Position numbers and translations under genes: made by a program. From positions 1 through 14,538 of the forward strand of contig JAVHPF010000039.1 in NCBI GenBank assembly GCA_036170435.1: a DNA stretch of 14,538 bases, given 5' to 3'. The stretch is from JAQVPN01 sp036170435. GTDB taxonomy: Bacteria > Patescibacteriota > Gracilibacteria > BD1-5 > UBA6164. The notes below the pieces were generated by a model. That model was not told the DNA's origin, ran no database searches, and saw nothing but the letters and a program-made list of their open reading frames with translations. Shown one piece after another: positions 7,416 through 14,538 of this stretch; within the stretch, counting starts at the first letter, position 1, and each line of letters starts with the position of its first letter.

Positions 7416-8939
7416 CTATTTTTCTTCCCATTTTTTAATCACAAGTGGAGCGATTTTATCATCCATAAATTTTTTTGCTAATTCAAAATCTCATGAATTT
7501 AGCGCATTTCTCAAATTTGTAGCTGAAATATCAAGTCCATTTGGTAAAGTGAAATGGTCTCTTTCTACCTGAATATAATTAACGTTTTCTATATTTAATC
7601 TAGTTTCATAGTCTCTTATCGCATTTATAGCTCTATCTTCTTTGAAATCTCATCCGTAAAAATTCAATTTTCAATTCATATCTGGAACTAATGTTTTAAG
7701 TTTTTCTCACAAATTTTCTGTCCAATCTCCATCATCTCAACAGTCATCTAAGTAACTTAAAATAAGTTTTCCTGATTTTATTTCTTCACTAAATACTGCC
7801 TCCAAAAATTTTCATCTCACTTCAAAATCAAATGGATTTTTTTCGTTTACCACGTTTGCTGAACCAAGAAAGATTACTAAGTTATTATTTTCTCTTAATG
7901 CTTGTCTAATAACTCTTAAATGTCCAATATGTGGAGGATTCATTCTTCCTATCATAACTGCTAAATTTCCTTTTTTGAAAAATTCTTGAGTTTCAAATTT
8001 TTCATTTGTTACTCAATTTAAGTCTAATTTATCTTTGATTCTATATAAATTATCATCAATTTGTTTTTTAGATAATTCTTGATTTAGATGAAATAATTGT
8101 CAGTGTTTTCAATCAAAAGTTGAACTAAAATGACAATCAGATCAGAAACTTAGAATTAAATCATATTTATGAGCGAAATAAGTAATTACATCTAAATATT
8201 TTTTTGTAGCCATAGGATTTACTTCAATTGCATTTATTCAAAGTGGAACTAATTTTGCAATTCTTTCAGCAAAAGCATCTATATCATTTTTGAAAGTAAC
8301 ATTTGGATGAGCAAGTGAAATTATAGAATTTGGAACTCTAATTTTATTGAAATCTTCAATATCAAATTCATAATCTCCTACATCAACATGTCAAATATCA
8401 GCGAATTCTCATCATCTTTTCATAAAAGCTTTATAAAAAGCATCAGCACTCAAATTATTTTTTCCTGAAATCTTAGCAATCTTATCTAAATTTATATTTT
8501 TTCTATAAATATAGTGAGCTATATGATATGCTACTAAATTTTCTACATTTACTCTTTTTTGTTGATAGTAAGAAATAATTTCATCGTAATTTATATCAAA
8601 TCCATTTTCTATAAGTTTTTGAACTTGAAGTTGTATTTTTTGTTTTCTTGCATTTCTAATTGATTCTAATCTAGGATTTAGTAAATCATTAATTTGACTA
8701 GAATAATGAAGTATATGCATACTTTTAGCATCACTATAATCACAAGCTGAAACTTTTACACTATAAGCACTTGGAATTCATAAATCATCAAGTGATTTTT
8801 TAAAATTTGAATTTACTATATCATGTTCAGTTACAGCTAAAAAATCAATATTTTTAGGGTTTATCATTTTAAGAATCTCTTCATTTGATTTTTTTCAATC
8901 AGAAAGAGTTGTATGAAAATGCATGTCTATTTGTCTCAT
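7416..8939 (-). CDS. PHP-domain phosphoesterase fused to NMN adenylyltransferase
   Basis: This 507-residue protein has two enzyme domains. Residues 1-275 are a PHP domain of the YciV/TrpH kind, with metal ligands in MHFHTTLSDG (6-15), TEHD (37-40), HILHY (75-79), AHPN (210-213) and GSDCH (266-270). Known relatives hydrolyse 3',5'-bisphosphonucleotides or trim RNA 5' ends. Residues 326-507 are a nucleotidyltransferase of the NadM/NMNAT type: MIGRMNPPHIGH (329-340), FLGSANVVNEKNPFDFEVRG (357-376), FYGGDFKEDR and ISATNLR (471-477). This would join NMN and ATP to NAD. The next gene, NAD kinase, uses the product directly, which supports the assignment. Several motif glycines (FYGG, FGSD, LSDG) are TGA. 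The ATG at 8937-8939 lacks a Shine-Dalgarno sequence; the stop is TAG. A nicotinate mononucleotide substrate cannot be excluded. Confidence 0.87.
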
Positions 8940-9167
8940 AATCTATTTTTGATTAAAATATAATTTAGAAGAAAAGTATTTTTAAAGCTTTATAATTATT
9001 TTCTTAACTGTACTATATGAAATATGAAAAAATGTAATAATAAAAAACAAGTATTTGTAAAAAATAAATTAAAATAAAATTATTTTTGCTTTAAAATAAA
9101 GAAAAATTAATTATATAATAAATGTAATTAAAATTTACAAAATAAAATCTTTTATATAAAAAAAGAA
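8940..9167. other. AT-rich intergenic region before the cofactor operon
   Basis: About 230 nt of extremely AT-rich DNA carries no gene. It must hold the promoter of the minus-strand PHP-NMNAT operon, but several TATAAT-like boxes compete (for example around 9110-9117) and none has a convincing -35 partner. It is also the left junction between host DNA and the foreign-looking cassette; no repeat marks that junction. Confidence 0.4.
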
Positions 9168-9192
9168 AAAGGAGTAACAAAGTTACTCCTTT
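9168..9192 (-). terminator. Intrinsic terminator of the HD/Nudix cassette
   Basis: An 11-bp perfect stem AAAGGAGTAAC/GTTACTCCTTT with a 3-nt loop is followed on the minus strand by a T-rich run. It begins 3 nt after the TGA at 9196-9198. This placement supports that TGA being used as a stop. Confidence 0.88.
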
Positions 9193-9195
9193 AAA

Positions 9196-10059
9196 TCATT
9201 TTGCTTTAACAAAATGTGCATTGTTAAGTTTTGCATTTGAAACAGCATTTTGAAAAATTCTTTCGATTCTTTCAGAAGTTGTTTCATAAGATGCAGGAAC
9301 CGCTAAAATTTCATTTAAGAAATCCGCCATTTCAACAATTTTAGGAATATAGAAATTTTCTTTATCCGCGATATTTAGAACTCCACCGTTCGAAAAACCT
9401 AGAAGTTCCAAATTTCCTAATGCACTAATCGTCTCACAAAGACGAACATAAAAAGCATTTGAGTTGAAATTTTCAGATTCTCCCAGTTGAGCAAAAAGCT
9501 GCTCAATTGTAAATGTCTTATCCGTTTGTTTTTCAAGTGGAATAGTAAGACTTTTTACATTTTCAAGGATTTTTTGGACCAAGTCAGATTCTGTAACACC
9601 GATAATGTCACAAGAATTTTCCAAACCATTCAATAAATCCGCTTCAAGTTGTGCAAAATCATAAGAAAACTTAGATTTATCACGACTAACACTATCTTCA
9701 ACCGAATCATGTACTAACGCAGTACAAACCATTTCAAGAAAAAGACCTTGTTTTTCATAGAAAACATTTGCATCAGCAGCGAAGTAAAGTACATTAATCG
9801 CTGACTCCATCAAATGAGCCAAAGTCAAACGACCACAACGACGATTTGGTTTACCGATACCAAGTTCAAGAGCAAGTTCTGTTCCGCTTTTTACAGCAAT
9901 TTGCAAAGCGTTTTCAAATAGTTTTTTAGAACCATTAATTTCAAGAAGTTTCCCATAACTTGCTGTCATTCCACCGAATTTTTGAGCGATACGTAGTGTT
10001 TCAATGTCTGTGACATCAACTGTAAATGTAATACCTGCGATTTTAATTTGCGTTTTCAT
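9196..10059 (-). CDS. HD-domain hydrolase-like protein (distantly SpoT/RelA-HD like), TGA-terminated
   Basis: This 287-residue protein has the spaced signature of metal-dependent HD phosphohydrolases: H82 (LAHLMES), H117-D118 in ALVHDSVED with E121 and D122, and D232 in NIADKEN. The HDxxED form and an IAD-type last motif recall the (p)ppGpp hydrolase domain of SpoT and small alarmone hydrolases, but similarity is weak and the substrate is unknown. The start is the ATG at 10057-10059, preceded by AAAGG about 9 nt away, rather than the TTG at 10068 that abuts this site. No TGA occurs inside, glycines are all GGN, and composition is less AT-rich than neighbours. The stop is TGA; a code-25 ribosome would instead add 35 residues and read through the terminator to TAA at 9091-9093. 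It is the last gene of the cassette. Confidence 0.8.
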   Translation of the reverse strand: MKTQIKIAGITFTVDVTDIETLRIAQKFGGMTASYGKLLEINGSKKLFENALQIAVKSGTELALELGIGKPNRRCGRLTLAHLMESAINVLYFAADANVFYEKQGLFLEMVCTALVHDSVEDSVSRDKSKFSYDFAQLEADLLNGLENSCDIIGVTESDLVQKILENVKSLTIPLEKQTDKTFTIEQLFAQLGESENFNSNAFYVRLCETISALGNLELLGFSNGGVLNIADKENFYIPKIVEMADFLNEILAVPASYETTSERIERIFQNAVSNAKLNNAHFVKAK

Positions 10060-10073
10060 TGTTTTCAACCTTT

Positions 10074-10095
10074 TTTTGTTTTTGTTTTTGTTTTT
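10074..10095 (-). repeat. CAAAAA tandem repeat ahead of the HD gene
   Basis: Between the Nudix stop and the HD gene's ribosome binding site the minus strand reads as A7 and A5 runs separated by single C's, close to three copies of a 6-nt CAAAAA unit. It could be prone to slippage or act as an unstructured A-rich translation enhancer; both are inference. Confidence 0.5.
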
Positions 10096-10755
10096 TTAGA
10101 AATGTTCTTCGAAATTAGAATCTACAGAAATACTTGATTCCCCAAGTAAATCTTGTAAATTATAGCCCGCTATTTCACAAGCTTTTTGTAACTCTTCTTC
10201 AGAAACTATTTCAAGTTCTTTCAGAGTAATCATAAGCTCTTCCCTTACTGCAAATTGTAAATTGTGTTTCAAGAAAACTGGCAAGCCATTTTTCCCGAAA
10301 TTCGCACATTGCAATAAATTCAATCCGGCAACTTCAGCTCGAGAATGAGAACCTAGTCTAAAATTATCTTGAATAGATTCAAGTTCTGACTGACTAAGTT
10401 CATAAGCGAAAAGATGGACTACAAAATCATCAAGATTATGAGTACAAATAATATCGGATAATTTAGATAAATCCAAATCATAGCCAATTTCTTCAACAAC
10501 TTCTCGCTTCAATGCAGATAGAAGACCTTCTTTGAATCCATATTTTTCAATTTCATCATCAACAGTTCCTCCAACGAAACTTAAACCCGATCTCCAATTC
10601 ATCAAAATAAGTACTTCAGGGATGATCTGATTTGGATCATTCACTTCACTATAATTTCGATATGGCATTGAGTCTCTGCTATAGAATAAGCAAAAAACTC
10701 CTTGTTTTTTACCTTGAAGTTCAGCTCCATTTGGAAGTCGTTCATGGTAATACAT
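10096..10755 (-). CDS. Nudix hydrolase
   Basis: This 219-residue protein should cleave a nucleoside diphosphate linked to another group. The Nudix box is clear in its second half: E76, seven residues, then REVVEEIGY (84-92), preceded by FVGGTVDDE (60-68). The longer loop between the GG and the catalytic helix recalls NUDT16/X29-type enzymes that act on capped RNA or dinucleotides; that resemblance is tentative. The rest is an alpha/beta fold with an acidic C-terminal tail. Its ATG (10753-10755) overlaps the stop of the preceding 61-residue gene as TAATG, with GGAG 7 nt before it, so the two are translationally coupled. No TGA codons occur and the stop is TAA. Its place beside an HD-domain hydrolase suggests nucleotide turnover or signalling. 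Confidence 0.85.
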   Translation of the reverse strand: MYYHERLPNGAELQGKKQGVFCLFYSRDSMPYRNYSEVNDPNQIIPEVLILMNWRSGLSFVGGTVDDEIEKYGFKEGLLSALKREVVEEIGYDLDLSKLSDIICTHNLDDFVVHLFAYELSQSELESIQDNFRLGSHSRAEVAGLNLLQCANFGKNGLPVFLKHNLQFAVREELMITLKELEIVSEEELQKACEIAGYNLQDLLGESSISVDSNFEEHF

Positions 10756-10940
10756 TAGTCATCTCCTTCATATAATTCATATTCACCAATATTATTTTCT
10801 CCATGTTTATTAATGAAGTCCTCTCTTTCCCGTTGACGTCTACATTCTTCATCACGTTCGCTGAATTTCTCCAAACGATCTAAATGTTCTCGCCATTCCC
10901 GCTTGTCTTTTTCCTGAGGAGTCTCGCATTTATTACACAT
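10755..10940 (-). CDS. Small highly charged protein with CxxC motif
   Basis: This 61-residue hypothetical protein is unusually rich in Glu, Arg, Lys and Asp, with an N-terminal CNKCE motif (2-6) and one further cysteine (C33). The middle (KDKREWREHLDRLEKF and after) should form a charged helix. There is no signal or membrane segment. It is credible as a gene because of its strong AAGGAG site 5-6 nt before the ATG, its tight place between the 70-residue gene (18 nt gap) and the Nudix gene (TAATG overlap), and its TAA stop. No family is recognised. It may be an adaptor or regulator of the neighbouring hydrolases (inference). Confidence 0.7.
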   Translation of the reverse strand: MCNKCETPQEKDKREWREHLDRLEKFSERDEECRRQREREDFINKHGENNIGEYELYEGDD

Positions 10941-10958
10941 ATTGTCTCCTTAATTTAT

Positions 10959-11171
10959 TTACCAATCATCTGTCTCTATTTTAGAAACACCATATTCATC
11001 ATCATAATAGTATCCCTTAGGAATCCAAACTTTTTCCCATGAATCTGTTCCCATTACAGTAATAAAGGTTCCTTGACTTAAATTATGTTTTTTGCAAGCA
11101 TCTACAGCAGACTTATTCTCACTATAACTACAAGAACAAGGTGGACCAAAAAACCATTCGCAAAAACTCAT
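10959..11171 (-). CDS. Small cysteine-containing hypothetical protein, first gene of the cassette
   Basis: This 70-residue protein of unknown family has four cysteines near its start: C4, C12, C14 (the last two within PPCSCSYSE) and C26. They are followed by a Gly/Trp/Tyr-rich region (IPKGYYYDDEYG) and an acidic C-terminus. The cysteines could bind zinc or an iron-sulfur cluster, but spacing does not match a motif I know. It has the best ribosome binding site in the window, AAGGAGG 7 nt before the ATG at 11169-11171. A promoter-like pair lies just upstream, so it probably heads a four-gene operon with the 61-residue protein, Nudix and HD genes. Trp is TGG and no TGA codons occur; the stop is TAA. 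Confidence 0.7.
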   Translation of the reverse strand: MSFCEWFFGPPCSCSYSENKSAVDACKKHNLSQGTFITVMGTDSWEKVWIPKGYYYDDEYGVSKIETDDW

Positions 11172-11194
11172 AACAGCACCTCCTTTTTTAGTTT

Positions 11195-11224
11195 ATTTTA
11201 AAGAACTTTTGTCACTTAAGACAA
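11195..11224 (-). promoter_or_regulatory. Putative sigma70 promoter of the foreign-looking cassette
   Basis: TTGTCT (11219-11224) and TAAAAT (11195-11200) are separated by 18 nt on the minus strand, with the -10 box about 24 nt before the first ATG. The -35 box lies within one of two TTAAGACAA repeats. Confidence 0.5.
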
Positions 11225-11254
11225 GGCTATTTATAAATATTTAATTTAAGACAA
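11216..11254. promoter_or_regulatory. Direct repeat pair TTAAGACAA, possible operator
   Basis: Two identical 9-nt copies lie at 11216-11224 and 11246-11254, exactly 30 nt apart, close to three helical turns. The inner copy covers the -35 box of the cassette promoter. Same-face spacing suggests a binding site for a regulator, though no regulator gene is recognised in the cassette. Confidence 0.4.
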
Positions 11255-11260
11255 CAACTG

Positions 11261-11293
11261 AAAAAAATAAGAGAACTAATCTTGTTCTCTTAT
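11261..11293 (-). terminator. Intrinsic terminator overlapping the GHMP-kinase stop codon
   Basis: The stem ATAAGAGAAC (11267-11276) pairs with GTTCTCTTAT (11284-11293) around a 7-nt loop, followed on the minus strand by a run of seven T. The coding end of the GHMP gene and its TAG lie inside the hairpin. It marks the right boundary of the cassette region. Confidence 0.85.
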
Positions 11294-12940
11294 AATTCCT
11301 ATTTTTATATCATCAGTATCAAGAAAAATCTCGAAATTACTTGATTCTCATCTAAGTTCAAATTTTATTTCTTTTCCAAGTTTTTCTAGAAGTAGATTTC
11401 TCATTGGATAGACTATTTTTCATCACATTTCTGATTTTGAATTTGTATATGTAGATACTGGAAATAGTTTATTTGAAAGCCATTTTCACTTATTTTCTAG
11501 AAGTTTAGAAAAAATTTCTATAAGTGTTGATTGAGAATGTAGATCTTTTGAGTTAAGTTTTTCTCATTTTATATAAACTTTATTTTTTACTTTATCTAGT
11601 AATATATCAAAATCATAAGTTAAAGCTTCATCTATATTTGTGGCAAGTATATTTTTTTCTAAATTATCTAAAAGTAGATATTTTTTAAATTCATTTGGAA
11701 TAATTCATTTTTCTAAAAAATATTCTATTTTAATTCATGAAATATCTTGATTGTTATCAAAAGAAGCAAATTCTATATAGGCTTTTGGATAAAAATCTGA
11801 TAGTTTTTCTATAGTTTTTGTAATAGTTTCTCTACTAAAATTTTCTTTTGTTACAACAAGAAATCATCCTCACATTTTTGAACTATATATTGGCATAATT
11901 CCTGAAACTTCTTTTAGTGAAGCTAATTTATTAAATTCTTTATGAAAATATTTAAGAAATTCTGATTTTCATTCTATCATGGATATAAGTTCAGTATGTT
12001 CACTTATAGTATTTATAAAATCTTCTATTAAGTTATCACTATAAGCTTCAGTTCAAATTTCATAAAAAGATTTTAATAATTTTATATTTAATCGAGAAAA
12101 AGCTTCGAAAAAACTATCATAATTTTGTCATTTTTTAGTATATTTATCCAAAAAACTATTTTCTAAATTCATTTTAGATATTATATTTTTTTCTAAAAAT
12201 TCTGAGAGCTTATCAAATTTTTGTTTATCTCTTTCTAAATACTCTTCTATTTTTTTCGTATTTGTTTTAAGTCCTGAAAAAATTATAAAATAATCAAAAG
12301 GAAGAATTGTTTCTTTTTGATTCATTAAATCTAGATAAGTATATTTTTCCTTTTCACGAGCAAAAAGTATAGGATTTTTACTACTAAGAAAACTTATAAA
12401 ACTATTTTCTCAATTTGTATTATTATATTTTGATATATTTTCAAGTTTGTAAGCAAAATTATAAATTTCTGTAAAAATATCTTTTGAAATCAAATCAGAA
12501 GATTCTAAGTCTGAAATTTGTATTTCTCAGGCTAATATATATATTGAGCTAGATATAAGCGAAGCTAAAACTCCAGAAAAACCAAGTCAATGTCATCTAG
12601 GAATTTCAGAATATATAGTAAATTCTATTCATCATTTTATTCATAAATTTCTAGCTAAAATAGCTATTTCTTTTTTAAGAGTTTCACTTTCTTCATTTAC
12701 TTGAGAAAATTCTATTTCATCTATAGAATTATTTCTTTTATCAACAAAAAAAACTTTTGAAAAAACTATTTCATTACTTTTTATACTTGAAATTCAAAGA
12801 TATAATTTATCCTTTATTTTTGATTTTAATTTTAATAAATTTGTATTATCTCATATACCACTTGGAAGCCACGGTATAGAAAAATTAGCACTTAATACAA
12901 AATCACTTTTTTTATAAATATTTTTAAGTATATTTTCCAT
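11276..12940 (-). CDS. GHMP-kinase-like protein with C-terminal winged-helix domain
   Basis: This 554-residue protein has a GHMP-type small-molecule kinase core. The ATP-binding glycine loop is SEIPRGHGLGFSGVLAS (111-127), matching the family's PxGxGLGSSA pattern. A C-terminal GHMP motif is IYSSKMGGGFLVV (351-363). A possible substrate-binding motif lies at SIPWLPSGIGDN (21-32). Glycines in both loops are TGA. Residues 443-545 look like an OmpR/SARP-type winged helix: FDILLDKVKNKVYIKGEKL, then QSTLIEIFSKLLENKGKWLS, then IVYPMRNLLLEKLGKEI and a terminal hairpin. If so this is a metabolite kinase joined to a DNA-binding domain, possibly a sugar-sensing regulator (inference). The second alpha/beta region 140-345 matches nothing I know. 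It starts 3 nt after the upstream gene, so translation is probably coupled. It ends TAG. Confidence 0.72.
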
Positions 12941-12943
12941 ATT

Positions 12944-14538
12944 TTATGCTGATAAATTAAATAATCTATTTTCAATATTTCTCTCAATAAGTGGGAAAAA
13001 ATCATTTAGAATTCATTCTTCTAAACTAATCTTTAATAATTCTTCTTTATTAATATCAAAGAAATTCTCTTCAAAATTTTGTTTTTTCTTTTCTAAATAG
13101 TTTTTCCATACATTGTCTAATCTAGAATCTAAACTTTTAGCATTTTCAATATAAGCAAAATTTATTCAAATATTTTCTAAGTTTCCTATAAGTTTAGAAT
13201 CAAATATATCTGATGAAAGATAAATATTCATCAAACTTTTAATATTATATAATATTTTAGTGTTATCTATTTTAAAATAAATAGTGTAATCTAGTAAAAT
13301 ATCTAAATTTTGCTTAAATTCAGTATCTAAATTATGATAAAATCCTAAAAATTCCTGTTTCTCAATTTTTTCCAATTCTCTATTAGAATAATTTAAAACA
13401 ATATATTTATTTAGATTGTTTAATATTTTTGTAAATTCCATCTCAATAAGTCATTCTCACATTGAAAATTTTTTATAATATCAAAGTGTTTCAAAAGAAG
13501 ATTTTATCGTATCCTTATTTGTATTTTCAATATGTTTAAAAGTCTTAGAATATTTTTTAAAAAATTCGTTCAAATCAAAAGATAAAAATTTGTTATATTC
13601 AGTATTGATATCTAAAATATCATTATATAAATGAGTATAAATATAAAAAAATATTTTTAATTTATTAGATTCAAAAATAATACTTTTTTCTGGAGTATCT
13701 ATAGATTTATTAAATAATTTATAAACATCTAAATTATCAAAGCTTATTTCAATAAGTAATTTATAAAATTTTTCTTGTAGGATTGGATTAGATAAAATTA
13801 TATTTAAAATTCAGTTAAAATCTTCTATTTTTCTAGTATCTAAAATATTTTTTAAGAAATTTAAATCTAATTTTTCCGGATTATCTAAAAAATGTTTTAA
13901 ACAAAAATCACTTAAATAAGGTGATTTAAAAAATAAATATTTTTCATATAAATTATATTTCTTGAAGTAGTAGTTTATAGAATTTTGAAGATATTTAGAA
14001 TCTAGTTTTTGCTCATTAAAACTTTTTATTATATGAGATATCTTTTCATCTTTAGATAAATTTTCTAGTATTTCATCTAGATTATTAGGATTTAACTGTA
14101 GTATTTCATTAGTTTCATATAAAATAACTTCTCAAAAATCATTCAAATCTATAACAAAAATATCTCATTCTTTCATTTTAGAATAAGGCAAAATTCTATC
14201 TCATTCGTCATTGTTTAAATAATCAAAAATAGTTCCAACATTTGTTCTATGTACAATAGAAATACTATCTTTCCCCGAAGATAATAAATTATTTAAGAAA
14301 CTTATTGTTTTTGGTGAAATTTCTGACAAACTAGTTGCTATATTATTTTGAGTTTTTTCTCTAGTTTGAAGTCAATGAATTTTATTATAAGAATTTTTAA
14401 AATCTATTTCTTTCTTTAAAAAATCTGAAGTTTCTATTACTCTTAATGTGTCATCTGCATAATAAAGTTCATATTCCATTGAATTTCAAATATATGATTT
14501 TATTTTTTTTGATATCTCTATTGCTTCATTTTTTCATT
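12944..14538 (-). CDS. Large helical protein of unknown function, N-terminus outside window
   Basis: The visible 530 C-terminal residues run open only with TGA as glycine; the first full codon starts at 14536. The family is not recognised. The first 130 residues or so are mixed alpha/beta, with strands such as DSISIVHRTNVGTIFDYL and GDIFVIDLNDFGEVILYE. The remainder is a long series of charged amphipathic helices rich in Leu, Ile, Lys, Asn and Glu, resembling the helical part of the 782-residue protein in style though no shared motif was found. There is no signal peptide or membrane segment in the visible part. It stops 3 nt before the GHMP-kinase ATG, so the two proteins are probably made together and may interact (inference). 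The promoter lies outside the window. Confidence 0.72.

Noticed and set aside
8940..9167. Small RNA or tRNA gene in the intergenic region
   Set aside because: There is no cloverleaf, no GC-rich stem and no T-loop-like sequence; the stretch is nearly all A and T.
9091..9198. The 35-residue hydrophobic readthrough as a genuine membrane anchor of the HD protein
   Set aside because: It is encoded by an obvious terminator hairpin and extremely AT-rich DNA, which yields hydrophobic residues by composition alone. It is more likely an artefact of reading a foreign stop codon in code 25.
10060..10068. TTG at 10066-10068 as the start of the HD protein
   Set aside because: The AAAGG site directly abuts the TTG, leaving no spacing, whereas it sits about 9 nt before the ATG at 10057-10059.

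Overview
The window comes from a very AT-rich bacterial genome that reads UGA as glycine (genetic code 25). This points to the Gracilibacteria / Absconditabacteria (BD1-5 / SR1) branch of the candidate phyla radiation. The evidence is internal. In-frame TGA codons fall exactly where conserved glycines are expected: the P-loop of dephospho-CoA kinase, the GGDG motif of NAD kinase, the glycine-rich loop of a GHMP kinase, the second half of an EamA transporter and a type III CoA-transferase. Tryptophan is encoded by TGG. Read with the standard code, all host genes except bL25 fall apart into short fragments. Every host gene whose end lies in the window stops at TAA or TAG, and none shows an obvious Shine-Dalgarno sequence.

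Layout from the left. (1) 1-1782, minus strand: a partial CaiB/BaiF-type CoA-transferase, a small thioredoxin-like protein that lost its CxxC motif but carries a four-cysteine tail, and ribosomal protein bL25. (2) 1928-4276, minus: a 782-residue helical protein of unknown function with a distinctive C-terminal motif. (3) 4417-5268, plus: an EamA/DMT transporter, the only plus-strand gene, sharing a two-way terminator with the next block. (4) 5295-8939, minus: a cofactor operon with three proteins. These are a PHP phosphoesterase fused to an NMN adenylyltransferase, then NAD kinase, then a CoaD-CoaE fusion like eukaryotic COASY. Together they would make NAD, NADP and CoA from late precursors. 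A 101-bp GC-rich element with terminal inverted repeats sits between the first two genes. (5) 9168-11254, minus: a four-gene cassette that looks foreign. It has strong Shine-Dalgarno sites, no UGA-glycine, a less AT-rich composition and a TGA that behaves as a stop just before a perfect terminator. It encodes an HD-domain protein, a Nudix hydrolase and two small proteins. (6) 11276-14538, minus: a GHMP-kinase-like protein with an apparent C-terminal winged-helix domain, preceded 3 nt upstream by a large helical protein that is cut by the window edge.

The strongest leads are the standard-code cassette inside a recoded genome, the PHP-NMNAT and CoaD-CoaE fusions in one cofactor operon, the GHMP kinase-winged helix fusion with its coupled partner, and the redox-dead thioredoxin fold with a cysteine tail. 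All functions are read by eye from motifs; no database search was possible.
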